A DNA stretch of 15,247 nucleotides, from positions 1-15,247 of the forward strand of contig CAIMKO010000287.1 of NCBI GenBank assembly GCA_903841915.1. Direction: 5' to 3'. Positions 6,532-13,558 of this stretch are shown in pieces. Position numbers and translations under genes: made by a program. This stretch comes from an uncultured Chitinophagaceae bacterium. Lineage in GTDB: Bacteria; Bacteroidota; Bacteroidia; Chitinophagales; Chitinophagaceae. The notes below the pieces were generated by a model. That model did no database searches. It was not told where the DNA came from and worked only from the letters and a program-made list of their open reading frames with translations. Position 1 is the first letter of the stretch, and each line of letters opens with the position of its first letter.

Positions 6532-8382
6532 ATGAATAACGGAAACAAGAAAAAAATAATCAATGTCTCATTATTAAGCAGGGTTTTTCATTTTGTAAAA
6601 CCGTATAATGGATTTTTTTACTGCAGTTTGTTGCTGGCCATTTTGATGGCTGCATTTGCACCTGTTCGTCCATATCTGATCCAATTAACAGTTGATAAAG
6701 CTTCCGGAAAAGATATTCATATTCCCGCATGGCTCAAAACGATCCTGTTCAATACCGATACGAATGATGTGACTCAATTCATTATTGCCGTCACCGTTTT
6801 TCAGATCATTTTTTTAATTACAGAAACCCTGATCCGTTTTGCATTTACTTTCATCACGGCATGGCTTGGGCAAAACGTGGTAAAGGATCTGCGGGTTACG
6901 ATCTATCAAAAAATATTGCAGCTTAATTTAAGTCAGTTCGATAAAACCCCGATCGGAACATTAACCACAAGAACCATTAATGACATCGAAAGTATCAATG
7001 ATATTTTCAGTGATGGATTGATCCCTATTCTTGCTGATCTGCTCACCATTATTTTCTTATTGGTCACTATGTTCAGTATGGATTGGCGTTTATCATTGAT
7101 TGCATTGATCCCTTTTCCTGTTTTGATTCTTGCCACTTATTATTTTAAGGAAAGTGTCAATAAAAGTTTTATAAAAGTAAGAAATGCTGTAGCAAGTTTA
7201 AATGCATTTGTACAGGAGCATATTACCGGAATGCAGATAGTGCAGGCATTTGCTGCTGAAGACAGAGAATTTGAAAAGTTTAAAAAAATTAATAAAGAAC
7301 ATCGCAACGCTAATATCAAAGCCATTTTTGCGTACAGTGTTTTTTTTCCGATCGTAGAAATAGTATTAGCTATCAGCACTGCACTGATCGTTTGGTGGGT
7401 GGCTAATCTCGCCATTACCAATCCAAGCGATAAAATAAACTTTTCAGGAAAGATCGTTGCCTTCATAATGTACATGAATTTGATCTTTCGTCCGTTAAGG
7501 GTCATTGCCGATAAATTCAATGTTTTGCAAATGGGAATGATCGCTGCAGAAAGGGTTTTTAAAGTGATGGATAATGATGATGTTACTACTGAGTCGGGAG
7601 TCAAGGGTCGTGAGTCAGGAGTAATAAAAGGAGCCATAGAATTCGATCATGTTTGGTTTGCTTACAATGAAGAACAATATGTGTTGAAGGATATCAATTT
7701 TTCGGTGGAAGCCGGAAAGACGGTTGCATTGGTCGGTCATACCGGTAGCGGGAAAACTTCTATTATCAGTTTACTAAACAGGCTATACCATATTCAAAAA
7801 GGGATCATTAAGATTGACGGCATTAATATTGAAAATTATCAGTTGGATCTTTTGCGTAAAAATATTGGTGTGGTTTTGCAGGATGTGTTCCTTTTTTCAG
7901 GGTCTGTGATGGATAATATCACTTTGCGCAATCCTGAAATTTCGAGAGAACGTGTAATTGCAGCTGCTAAAATGCTGGATATGCATGAATTTATCATGCA
8001 ATTGCCTAATGGTTATGATTATGATGTAATGGAAAGAGGAAATACCTTGAGTTTGGGCCAAAGGCAACTGATCTCCTTTGTCAGGGCATTATTGTACAAT
8101 CCTGCTATATTGATTTTGGATGAAGCCACTTCATCCATTGATACAGAAAGTGAACTGTTGATCCAAAAAGCGATCGATACATTGATTGCCGACAGAACAT
8201 CCATCGTTATTGCCCATCGTTTATCCACCATCCGAAAAGCCGATAAGATCATTGTATTGGACAAGGGCGAGATCAAGGAAATCGGCAGCCATGAAGAGCT
8301 ATTGGCACATGGCGGATTTTATGCTAAATTGCATGAGATGCAGTTTGGAAAAAAACAGCATCCCGTATCAATTACTATTTGA
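6532..8382 (+). CDS. ABC exporter, fused membrane and ATPase domains (MsbA-like)
   Basis: This 616-residue half-transporter sits in the inner membrane and would act as a dimer, driving export of a lipid or hydrophobic compound with ATP. The membrane domain spans about 20-340 with six predicted helices (for example near 28-45, 83-105, 163-182, 186-204, 268-290 and 305-320). The ATPase domain is about 368-605: Walker A GHTGSGKT (402-409), Q-loop Gln450, signature LSLGQ (506-510), Walker B ILILDE (526-531) and the H-loop His562 in AHRLSTI. The signature has Leu where LSGGQ has its first Gly; the catalytic Glu531 is present, so an active site is expected. The linker (354-367) is encoded by a short heptanucleotide repeat. 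The substrate cannot be told from sequence. Its stop overlaps the start of the following small gene by one base. It diverges from rel. Confidence 0.93.
   Translation: MNNGNKKKIINVSLLSRVFHFVKPYNGFFYCSLLLAILMAAFAPVRPYLIQLTVDKASGKDIHIPAWLKTILFNTDTNDVTQFIIAVTVFQIIFLITETLIRFAFTFITAWLGQNVVKDLRVTIYQKILQLNLSQFDKTPIGTLTTRTINDIESINDIFSDGLIPILADLLTIIFLLVTMFSMDWRLSLIALIPFPVLILATYYFKESVNKSFIKVRNAVASLNAFVQEHITGMQIVQAFAAEDREFEKFKKINKEHRNANIKAIFAYSVFFPIVEIVLAISTALIVWWVANLAITNPSDKINFSGKIVAFIMYMNLIFRPLRVIADKFNVLQMGMIAAERVFKVMDNDDVTTESGVKGRESGVIKGAIEFDHVWFAYNEEQYVLKDINFSVEAGKTVALVGHTGSGKTSIISLLNRLYHIQKGIIKIDGINIENYQLDLLRKNIGVVLQDVFLFSGSVMDNITLRNPEISRERVIAAAKMLDMHEFIMQLPNGYDYDVMERGNTLSLGQRQLISFVRALLYNPAILILDEATSSIDTESELLIQKAIDTLIADRTSIVIAHRLSTIRKADKIIVLDKGEIKEIGSHEELLAHGGFYAKLHEMQFGKKQHPVSITI
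7591..7625 (+). repeat. Five imperfect heptamers (GAGTCnn) inside the ABC exporter gene
   Basis: The bases read GAGTCGG, GAGTCAA, GGGTCGT, GAGTCAG, GAGTAAT: period 7, five imperfect copies. Three units equal seven codons, so the protein shows a seven-residue repeat, ESGVKGR then ESGVIKG, at residues 354-367. The repeat falls exactly in the flexible linker between the membrane and ATPase domains, where extra residues are tolerated. Confidence 0.8.
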
Positions 8383-8576
8383 TGAATAAAAATCTTCACG
8401 ATACTCCCAATCAGGTAACGGAAAAGGCTCCAGTTTTTGGGTTTGTTCATCATACTGAGGAGGAGAAATTATTGGAAGACATTCTCCGGCCAGATATTGA
8501 AAAATTGCAACTATTTACAAAAATGCTTCATAGAAATGCTGTTTTAAAAACTGCAATAATCACACACAATAAGTAA
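8382..8576 (+). CDS. Small protein paired with the downstream nucleotidyltransferase
   Basis: This is a 64-residue soluble protein with no signal peptide or membrane segment. The ATG at 8382-8384 shares its A with the last base of the exporter stop (8380-8382), a layout typical of translational coupling; a TTG one codon earlier is possible but unnecessary. The N-terminal half is polar; residues 25-58 (TEEEKLLEDILRPDIEKLQL, then FTKMLHRNAVLKTA) look helical and end in a basic tail, ITHNK. It lies 12 bases before a minimal nucleotidyltransferase gene. I have an impression, unverified, that small proteins with a similar EKLxxFTxMLxRN..LKxA end occur beside such nucleotidyltransferases in Bacteroidota; if so, it would be the partner (antitoxin, regulator or target) of the enzyme. 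It does not carry the RX4-6H motif of HEPN partners. Confidence 0.6.
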   Translation: MNKNLHDTPNQVTEKAPVFGFVHHTEEEKLLEDILRPDIEKLQLFTKMLHRNAVLKTAIITHNK

Positions 8577-8588
8577 TGTCGGTTTATC

Positions 8589-9071
8589 ATGGATGTTTTA
8601 GATGAAGAATTTCTGCGATTTTGGAAAATACTGAATCAATTTGGTGTGCGATATATAATGGTTGGTGGTCTGGCAACCCGATTTCATGGTTATAACCGCG
8701 CAACTGAGGATGTAGATATATGGATTCAGGATTCGATCACTAACAGGCAATCTCTCAGAAAAGCATTTGTTGCATTGGATTATGGCGATTATGAATCTAT
8801 TGAAACGATGCAGTTTGTGGCAGGTTGGACAAGCTTTTATGCTGCAGGTATAGAATTAGATATCATGACTGACATGAAAGGGTTGGAAAACGAAGGTTTT
8901 GAAAATTGCTTTCAGATTGCATCTATTGTTAATTTGAATGGAATAACTGTTCCTTTTCTGCACATTAATCATCTCATTGCCAACAAGAAAGCCCTTAATC
9001 GTCCTAAAGACCAGCTTGATGTAATTTATCTGGAAAAGATCAAAGAACTCCGCAAGAAAGAAGGGCTGTAA
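8589..9071 (+). CDS. Minimal nucleotidyltransferase (MNT-like fold)
   Basis: This 160-residue soluble protein carries the nucleotidyltransferase core. MVGGLATRFHG (24-34) supplies the GG motif; ATEDVDIWI (38-46) supplies the two metal-binding aspartates, D41 and D43; ELDIMTD (89-95) supplies the third carboxylate, D91. The active site therefore looks complete. The C-terminal part reads VPFLHINHLIANKKALNRPKD (in pieces, 121-141) followed by QLDVIYLEKI, a conserved-looking tail of this group. Enzymes of this fold transfer NMP groups to proteins, tRNA or small molecules; chromosomal minimal forms commonly belong to toxin-antitoxin modules (MNT/HEPN, AbiE-like) or antibiotic-modifying enzymes. 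The short partner gene 12 bases upstream favours a module of the first kind. Target and toxicity cannot be judged from sequence. The pair sits between a transporter and the atp operon, consistent with insertion into a core region. Confidence 0.8.
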   Translation: MDVLDEEFLRFWKILNQFGVRYIMVGGLATRFHGYNRATEDVDIWIQDSITNRQSLRKAFVALDYGDYESIETMQFVAGWTSFYAAGIELDIMTDMKGLENEGFENCFQIASIVNLNGITVPFLHINHLIANKKALNRPKDQLDVIYLEKIKELRKKEGL

Positions 9072-9130
9072 ATCCTTGAATTATTTTGAATTTTTCGTTT
9101 TAAAGTTGCCATTTTTCTGCCCCCGCCCCC

Positions 9131-9138
9131 TATCTTTG
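9131..9138 (+). promoter_or_regulatory. Putative atp operon -7 box (TATCTTTG)
   Basis: TATCTTTG matches TAnnTTTG perfectly and ends 20 bases before the atpB ATG at 9159. A TTG at 9106-9108 is 22 bases upstream, a little farther than usual. The spacer contains a strikingly G/C-only run (9119-9130). A dyad CCTATCT (9129-9135) / AGATAGG (9151-9157) overlaps the box and reaches the base before the start codon, so it could be an operator. Confidence 0.55.
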
Positions 9139-9158
9139 CGCCAAATTTAGAGATAGGT

Positions 9159-10322
9159 ATGGACTTTAGAAGTGTGAAATCATTGACGGTTGCTATTTTC
9201 AGCCTTTTCTTAGTAACTATTTCGGGTAAATTACTGGCTCAGGAAGCCGCTCAAACCGAACAAGCTGCTTCTGCTAAAAAAGAAGGGGCAATTGACCCTG
9301 CAAAGATCATTTTAGAGCACGTTGGTGATGCGCATGAGTTTCATTTTTTTAATATAAACGGGCATGCAGTTGCCATTCCTTTACCGGTTTTATTATACAA
9401 CTCTGCAAAAGGGGTATCTTTTTTCAATTACGCCAAATTCAATGACGGAGAAGAAGCATATGATGGCTATATCGTAACGACTGAAGAATATTTAAAAACT
9501 CACAAACTTGAAGCCGTAAAAGATGCAAAAGGGCAGCCATTGTATACAGCACGAAAAATATATTTGGCTGATGCGAATGGTCTTCCTGATCTGAACGCAA
9601 AAGTGTACGATTTTTCTTTTACTAAAAATGTGGTGCAATTAATTATTGCAATGATCCTTTTAGTTTGGCTGATGAGTGGGGTAGCCAAAAAATACAGTCA
9701 GGGAACAGGCGTGAAAACGGCACCGTCCGGTTTTCAGAATTTAGTGGAGCCCGTGATAACTTTTGTACGTGATGAAGTTGCTAAACCTAATCTGGGTCAT
9801 AAATACGAAAGTTTTATGCCGTATTTATTAACTGTTTTCTTTTTTATTCTTATTAATAACCTCATTGGTTTAATTCCTGGGACAGCGAATGTTACGGGTA
9901 ATATCGCATTCACAGCCATGCTGGGTATTATTTCTTTCGTTGTGATATTATGGAATACAAATAAACATTTCTGGTTGCATATATTCTGGCCTCCGGTGCC
10001 CGGCTTTGTGAAACCGATCATGACTCCGGTTGAGTTATTAGGGATTTTCACTAAACCCTTTGCATTGATCATAAGGTTGTTTGCAAATATGCTGTCAGGC
10101 CATATCATCATCCTGAGCTTTATCTGTTTGATCTTTATTTTCGGTGCTATGAATACAGCACTGGGCTGGGGAACCTCTCCATTGTTTGTTTTGTTAGCCG
10201 TATTTATTTATTTAATTGAAGTATTGGTAGCTTTTATACAGGCGTTCATTTTTGCAAACTTGACCGCTGTGTTTATCGGTCAGGCATTTGAAGGTGAGCA
10301 TCATGAAGAAGCACATCATTAA
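9159..10322 (+). CDS. atpB: ATP synthase F0 subunit a
   Basis: This inner-membrane subunit forms the two half-channels that lead protons to the c-ring. It has 387 residues, longer than the roughly 270 of E. coli, because it carries a signal peptide (hydrophobic 9-22, AQ cleavage near 27-28) and a periplasmic extension to about 152, a form I know from Bacteroidota. Membrane helices follow at about 155-172, 220-240, 247-266, 288-330 and 340-378. The essential arginine is R306 in KPFALIIRLFANMLSGH. The tail EGEHHEEAHH is rich in His and Glu. It is the first gene of the atp operon; 30 bases separate it from atpE. The frame is intact. ATG at 9159 was chosen because it begins a proper signal peptide and follows a good -7 box. 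Confidence 0.95.
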   Translation: MDFRSVKSLTVAIFSLFLVTISGKLLAQEAAQTEQAASAKKEGAIDPAKIILEHVGDAHEFHFFNINGHAVAIPLPVLLYNSAKGVSFFNYAKFNDGEEAYDGYIVTTEEYLKTHKLEAVKDAKGQPLYTARKIYLADANGLPDLNAKVYDFSFTKNVVQLIIAMILLVWLMSGVAKKYSQGTGVKTAPSGFQNLVEPVITFVRDEVAKPNLGHKYESFMPYLLTVFFFILINNLIGLIPGTANVTGNIAFTAMLGIISFVVILWNTNKHFWLHIFWPPVPGFVKPIMTPVELLGIFTKPFALIIRLFANMLSGHIIILSFICLIFIFGAMNTALGWGTSPLFVLLAVFIYLIEVLVAFIQAFIFANLTAVFIGQAFEGEHHEEAHH

Positions 10323-10352
10323 TAATTTTTCTTAATTATAAAACAAATAGTC

Positions 10353-10592
10353 ATGAGTTTAATGAATGTTTTGTTGGAAATCCAACCTGGTTATGGTGCA
10401 ATTGGTGCCGGTTTAGCTGCAATTGGTGCAGGTATAGGTATCGGTCAGATCGGTAAAGGTGCGGTAGAAGGTATTGCACGTCAGCCGGAAGCATCAAATG
10501 ACATTCGTGCTAACATGATCCTTGCTGCAGCCTTGGTAGAAGGTGTTGCCCTTTTGGGTGCGGTAGCAGGTTTGCTTGCTGTTTTCAAATAG
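10353..10592 (+). CDS. atpE: ATP synthase F0 subunit c
   Basis: This is the 79-residue proteolipid that oligomerises into the rotating c-ring. It has two helices (about 15-40 and 54-77) joined by the polar loop ARQPEA (42-47). The ion-carrying carboxylate is Glu63 in ALVEGVALLG. The Ser/Thr next to the carboxylate that serves as a sodium ligand in Na+-type rings is Gly64 here, and the Gln of helix 1 is not in register, so a proton-driven ring is expected. The length is normal. It is followed by a 92-base spacer with a strong stem-loop before atpF, unusual within this otherwise compact operon. The start at 10353 (MSLMNVLL) is used; an internal ATG at codon 4 would also give a functional helix. 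Confidence 0.96.
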   Translation: MSLMNVLLEIQPGYGAIGAGLAAIGAGIGIGQIGKGAVEGIARQPEASNDIRANMILAAALVEGVALLGAVAGLLAVFK

Positions 10593-10620
10593 TAGCAGGT
10601 AGTAAAGCACGTAAAAAAAT

Positions 10621-10655
10621 TACTGCATCCAATGCAAAGGGCGGAGGATGCAGTA
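10621..10655 (+). other. Stem-loop in the atpE-atpF spacer
   Basis: TACTGCATCC (10621-10630) and GGATGCAGTA (10646-10655) form a perfect 10-bp stem around a 15-base purine-rich loop. After one mismatch an A-run on the left and TTT on the right could lengthen it. It begins 28 bases after the atpE stop and ends 29 bases before atpF. It may stabilise the 3' end of the atpE message or partly stop transcription, both of which would help make excess c subunit. Confidence 0.7.
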
Positions 10656-10684
10656 TTTTAAAAGAATTTTTAAACTGATCATAT

Positions 10685-11179
10685 ATGCAATTATTAACGC
10701 CTGATTTAGGGTTATTTGTCTGGAACTTATTGGCTTTTATTATAGTGTTCCTCATCCTTAAAAAATTTGCATGGCCTGCCATCTTAAAAGGTTTGAAAGA
10801 AAGAGAGCAGGGGATTGCCGATGCAATTTCTACTGCTGAAAAAGTGAAAGCTGAAATGGCTCAGTTACAAAGTGAAAATGAGACCATTTTGGCAAAAGCC
10901 CGTGAGGAAAGAACAGTTATTTTGAGAGAAGCTAAAGATCATTCTGATAAAATGATTGCTGAAGCAAAAGATAAAGCCAGATCTGAATTTGATAGAATTG
11001 TTGCCGATGCACAATTAGCCATTCAGCAACAAAAGAATGCTGCGTTGACCGATGTAAAGAACCAGGTGGGTGCTTTGGTAATAGAAGTGAGTGAAAAAAT
11101 ATTAAAAAGAGAGTTGAGCAATAAAACAGAGCAGGAGAAATATATCAAAGACATTGCAGAGGGAGTAAAACTAAATTAA
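10685..11179 (+). CDS. atpF: ATP synthase F0 subunit b
   Basis: This stator subunit links the membrane a subunit to the alpha/beta head. It has 164 residues (family about 156-170), with one N-terminal membrane helix at about 8-27 (LGLFVWNLLAFIIVFLILKK in short form), then a long charged helix from about 35 to 140 rich in Glu, Lys and Ala (for example KVKAEMAQLQSENETILAKA, REAKDHSDKMIAEAKDKARS) that forms the dimeric coiled-coil stalk, and a C-terminal ISEK-like segment (VSEKILKREL) that contacts delta. The frame is intact. It sits between atpE and atpH, with structured spacers on both sides. Confidence 0.94.
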   Translation: MQLLTPDLGLFVWNLLAFIIVFLILKKFAWPAILKGLKEREQGIADAISTAEKVKAEMAQLQSENETILAKAREERTVILREAKDHSDKMIAEAKDKARSEFDRIVADAQLAIQQQKNAALTDVKNQVGALVIEVSEKILKRELSNKTEQEKYIKDIAEGVKLN

Positions 11180-11180
11180 A

Positions 11181-11246
11181 AATGAATAATTAAGAATTCA
11201 TAGAAGCGGTCTTCAATTCTTAGTTCTTAATTATAAATTATTCATT
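11181..11246 (+). repeat. Inverted-repeat element in the atpF-atpH spacer
   Basis: The outer arms AATGAATAATT (11181-11191) and AATTATTCATT (11236-11246) are perfect 11-bp reverse complements. Inside, AAGAATT (11192-11198) pairs with AATTCTT (11215-11221), and GAAG-CGGT-CTTC (11203-11214) forms the tip, with small bulges. AATTAAGAA can alternatively pair with TTCTTAATT (11224-11232). The whole 66-base unit nearly fills the spacer and looks like a small mobile or REP-like hairpin element. Confidence 0.6.
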
Positions 11247-11251
11247 GAATT

Positions 11252-11812
11252 ATGTCTAATACACGTTTAGCAGGAAGATATGCAAAGAGTTTGATTGATC
11301 TGGCCATAGAAAAAGATCAGTTGGAAGCTGTGTATGCAGATATGAAATACCTGCAGGCAGTTTGTAAAGGCAGTCATGAATTTGTAAACCTGCTGCGTAG
11401 CCCCATCATTAATGCCGATAAAAAAAGGGCCATCATTGAAGCGGTTACAAAAGATAGGGTTACTGAGTTAACACATTTGTTTGATAACTTATTGGTAAAC
11501 AAGAATCGTGAAAGTGATCTTCCGGAAGTGGTAGAAGCTTTTATTGATCAATACAATGAGATCAAAGACATTCATAAGTTAAAGATCACTACTGCCGTTG
11601 AATTAAGTGATGATCTGAAAAGGGTCATTGAAGCAAAAGTGAAGGAAGTAAATAATTTCGGATCGATTGAGTTGGAAGCCAAAGTGGACGAAAAATTAAT
11701 CGGCGGCTTTGTCCTGGAATTCAATAATAATCTGGTGGATGCCAGTATTCAAAGAGATTTGAAAGACATCAAAAAACAATTTGCAAAAAACATTTTCATC
11801 AAGAATATTTAA
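11252..11812 (+). CDS. atpH: ATP synthase F1 subunit delta
   Basis: This 186-residue subunit (family about 175-185) sits on top of the F1 head and joins it to the b-subunit stator. The N-terminal helical domain starts with the family signature RLAGRYAKSLIDLAIE (5-20), includes LLRSPIINADKKRAII and the FDNLLVNKNRESDLPEV block, and the C-terminal part has VDEKLIGGFVLEFNNNLVDA followed by SIQRDLKDIKKQF. All typical blocks are present and the frame is intact. It follows the inverted-repeat spacer and precedes atpA by 39 bases. Confidence 0.95.
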   Translation: MSNTRLAGRYAKSLIDLAIEKDQLEAVYADMKYLQAVCKGSHEFVNLLRSPIINADKKRAIIEAVTKDRVTELTHLFDNLLVNKNRESDLPEVVEAFIDQYNEIKDIHKLKITTAVELSDDLKRVIEAKVKEVNNFGSIELEAKVDEKLIGGFVLEFNNNLVDASIQRDLKDIKKQFAKNIFIKNI

Positions 11813-11851
11813 CAGTAACGATCATAAAAATCAATTTTTAAATTTCAAAAT

Positions 11852-13429
11852 ATGGTAGAGATCAAGCCGGATGAGATATCAGCGATACTGAGGCAGCAAT
11901 TAAGCAATTTTAATGCCGTAGCTGAATTAGAAGAAGTTGGCACTGTACTTCAAGTGGGTGATGGTATTGCCCGTGTATATGGTTTGAATAATGTAGGATC
12001 AGGCGAATTGGTTGAGTTCGAAAACGGAACAAAAGCAATTGCATTGAACTTAGAAGAAGATAATGTAGGTGTGGTATTAATGGGAGAAAGTGGTGATATC
12101 AGTGAAGGATCTAAAGTAAAACGTACAGGTCAAATTGCCTCTATTAAAGTAGGTGAGGGTTTGACAGGTCGTGTTATTAATACTTTGGGCGAACCAATTG
12201 ACGGTAAAGGCCCCATCACAGGAGAATTATATGAAATGCCTTTAGAGCGTAAAGCACCCGGTGTTATCTATCGTGAACCGGTGAAAGAACCTCTGCAAAC
12301 CGGTATCAAAGCCATTGATGCCATGATTCCTATCGGTCGTGGTCAGCGTGAGTTGGTAATTGGTGATCGTCAAACCGGTAAGACTGCTATTTGTGTTGAT
12401 ACCATTATCAATCAAAAAGAATTTTACGATGCAGGTCAGCCTGTTTATTGTATATATGTTGCGATCGGACAAAAAGCATCTACTGTTGCCGGTGTAATGA
12501 AAGTGTTGACCGATACAGGGGCAATGGCTTACACAACAATTGTTTTGGCTTCTGCATCAGATCCTGCTCCACTGCAATTCTACGCACCATTCGCGGGTAC
12601 TGCTATCGGAGAATTTTTCCGCGACAGTGGCCGTCCTGCATTGATCATTTTTGATGATCTGAGCAAACAGGCTGTTGCGTATCGTGAAGTATGTTTATTG
12701 TTAAGAAGACCTCCGGGACGTGAAGCTTATCCTGGTGATGTATTCTATCTGCATAGCCGTTTACTCGAAAGAGCTGCAAAGATCATCACCAATGATGATG
12801 TTGCAAAGAACATGAATGATCTTCCTCCATCTATTAAACATTTAGTAAAGGGGGGAGGTTCATTAACCGCTTTACCGATCATTGAAACACAGGCCGGTGA
12901 CGTATCTGCATACATCCCTACCAATGTGATCTCTATTACTGACGGACAGATATTTTTGGAAGGAAACTTATTTAATGCCGGTATTCGTCCGGCTATTAAC
13001 GTAGGTATCTCTGTTAGCCGTGTGGGTGGTAATGCACAGATCAAATCAATGAAGAAAGTAGCAGGTACTTTAAAATTGGATCAGGCATTATTCCGTGAAC
13101 TGGAAGCCTTCTCAAAATTTGGTGGAGACCTTGATGCTGCTACAAAATCAGTAATTGATAAAGGTGCTCGTAACGTTGAAATTTTAAAACAATTACAATA
13201 CACGCCGTATACAGTTGAAAAACAGGTTGCCATTATTTACCTGGGAACACAAGGTTTGTTACGTGATGTGCCTGTTAAAAAAGTAAAGGAATTTGAAAAT
13301 CATTTCTTGTTAGAAATGGAAAATAAATTACCTGATGTTTTAGCAGAATTCAAGAAAGGACAATTGAATGATGCCAGTGTTGCAAAAATGACCGATCTCG
13401 CTAAAGGCCTGATGGCACAATACAAGTAA
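11852..13429 (+). CDS. atpA: ATP synthase F1 subunit alpha
   Basis: This 525-residue subunit alternates with beta in the F1 hexamer and carries the non-catalytic nucleotide site plus the arginine finger for the beta site. Domains: beta-barrel (about 25-95), P-loop GDRQTGKT (171-178) in the RecA-like core, the IFDDLSKQAVAYRE region (266-279), RRPPGREAYPGDVFYLHSRL (285-304) and the arginine finger R390 in SVSRVGGNAQI, then the helical C-terminal domain. The length is near the usual 500-525. The frame is intact. It is the last gene of this operon: an intrinsic terminator starts 19 bases after the stop. The gamma gene that commonly follows atpA is not present here. Confidence 0.97.
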   Translation: MVEIKPDEISAILRQQLSNFNAVAELEEVGTVLQVGDGIARVYGLNNVGSGELVEFENGTKAIALNLEEDNVGVVLMGESGDISEGSKVKRTGQIASIKVGEGLTGRVINTLGEPIDGKGPITGELYEMPLERKAPGVIYREPVKEPLQTGIKAIDAMIPIGRGQRELVIGDRQTGKTAICVDTIINQKEFYDAGQPVYCIYVAIGQKASTVAGVMKVLTDTGAMAYTTIVLASASDPAPLQFYAPFAGTAIGEFFRDSGRPALIIFDDLSKQAVAYREVCLLLRRPPGREAYPGDVFYLHSRLLERAAKIITNDDVAKNMNDLPPSIKHLVKGGGSLTALPIIETQAGDVSAYIPTNVISITDGQIFLEGNLFNAGIRPAINVGISVSRVGGNAQIKSMKKVAGTLKLDQALFRELEAFSKFGGDLDAATKSVIDKGARNVEILKQLQYTPYTVEKQVAIIYLGTQGLLRDVPVKKVKEFENHFLLEMENKLPDVLAEFKKGQLNDASVAKMTDLAKGLMAQYK

Positions 13430-13447
13430 TTCTACAATAGATATAGC

Positions 13448-13476
13448 AAAAGGCCCTGATCATTCGGGGCTTTTTT
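13448..13476 (+). terminator. Intrinsic terminator of the atp operon
   Basis: AAAAGGCCC (13448-13456) pairs with GGGC plus TTTT (13467-13474), including one G-T wobble, around a 10-base loop, and runs into six Ts (13471-13476). It starts 19 bases after the atpA stop. It is the clearest terminator in the window. Confidence 0.88.
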
Positions 13477-13505
13477 GTGCTTGTTATATTGTATCTATAA
13501 AATAA

Positions 13506-13537
13506 TTTGGTTTATAAAATAAACTATTCTATGTTTG
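13506..13537 (+). promoter_or_regulatory. Promoter of the TonB-dependent receptor gene
   Basis: TTTG (13506-13509) and TATGTTTG (13530-13537) are separated by 20 bases, a full match to the Bacteroidota -33/-7 pattern and the best in the window. The -7 box ends 21 bases before the ATG. A 10-base direct repeat TATAAAATAA (13496-13505 and 13513-13522) flanks the -33 element and could bind a regulator. Confidence 0.75.
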
Positions 13538-13558
13538 TGTTTTCAAACCTAGCAAAGC

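Noticed and set aside
7140..7637. 165-codon minus-strand frame inside the ABC exporter gene
   Set aside because: It is antisense to a fully recognisable membrane domain and has no promoter or family motif.
8382..8576. HEPN toxin partner for the nucleotidyltransferase
   Set aside because: At 64 residues it is too short, and there is no RX4-6H motif.
10353..10592. Sodium-type c-ring
   Set aside because: The residue after the carboxylate is Gly64 rather than Ser/Thr, and the helix-1 Gln is out of register with known sodium-binding rings.
12448..12654. Small frames within atpA on both strands
   Set aside because: They are shadows of the strongly conserved alpha subunit coding sequence.
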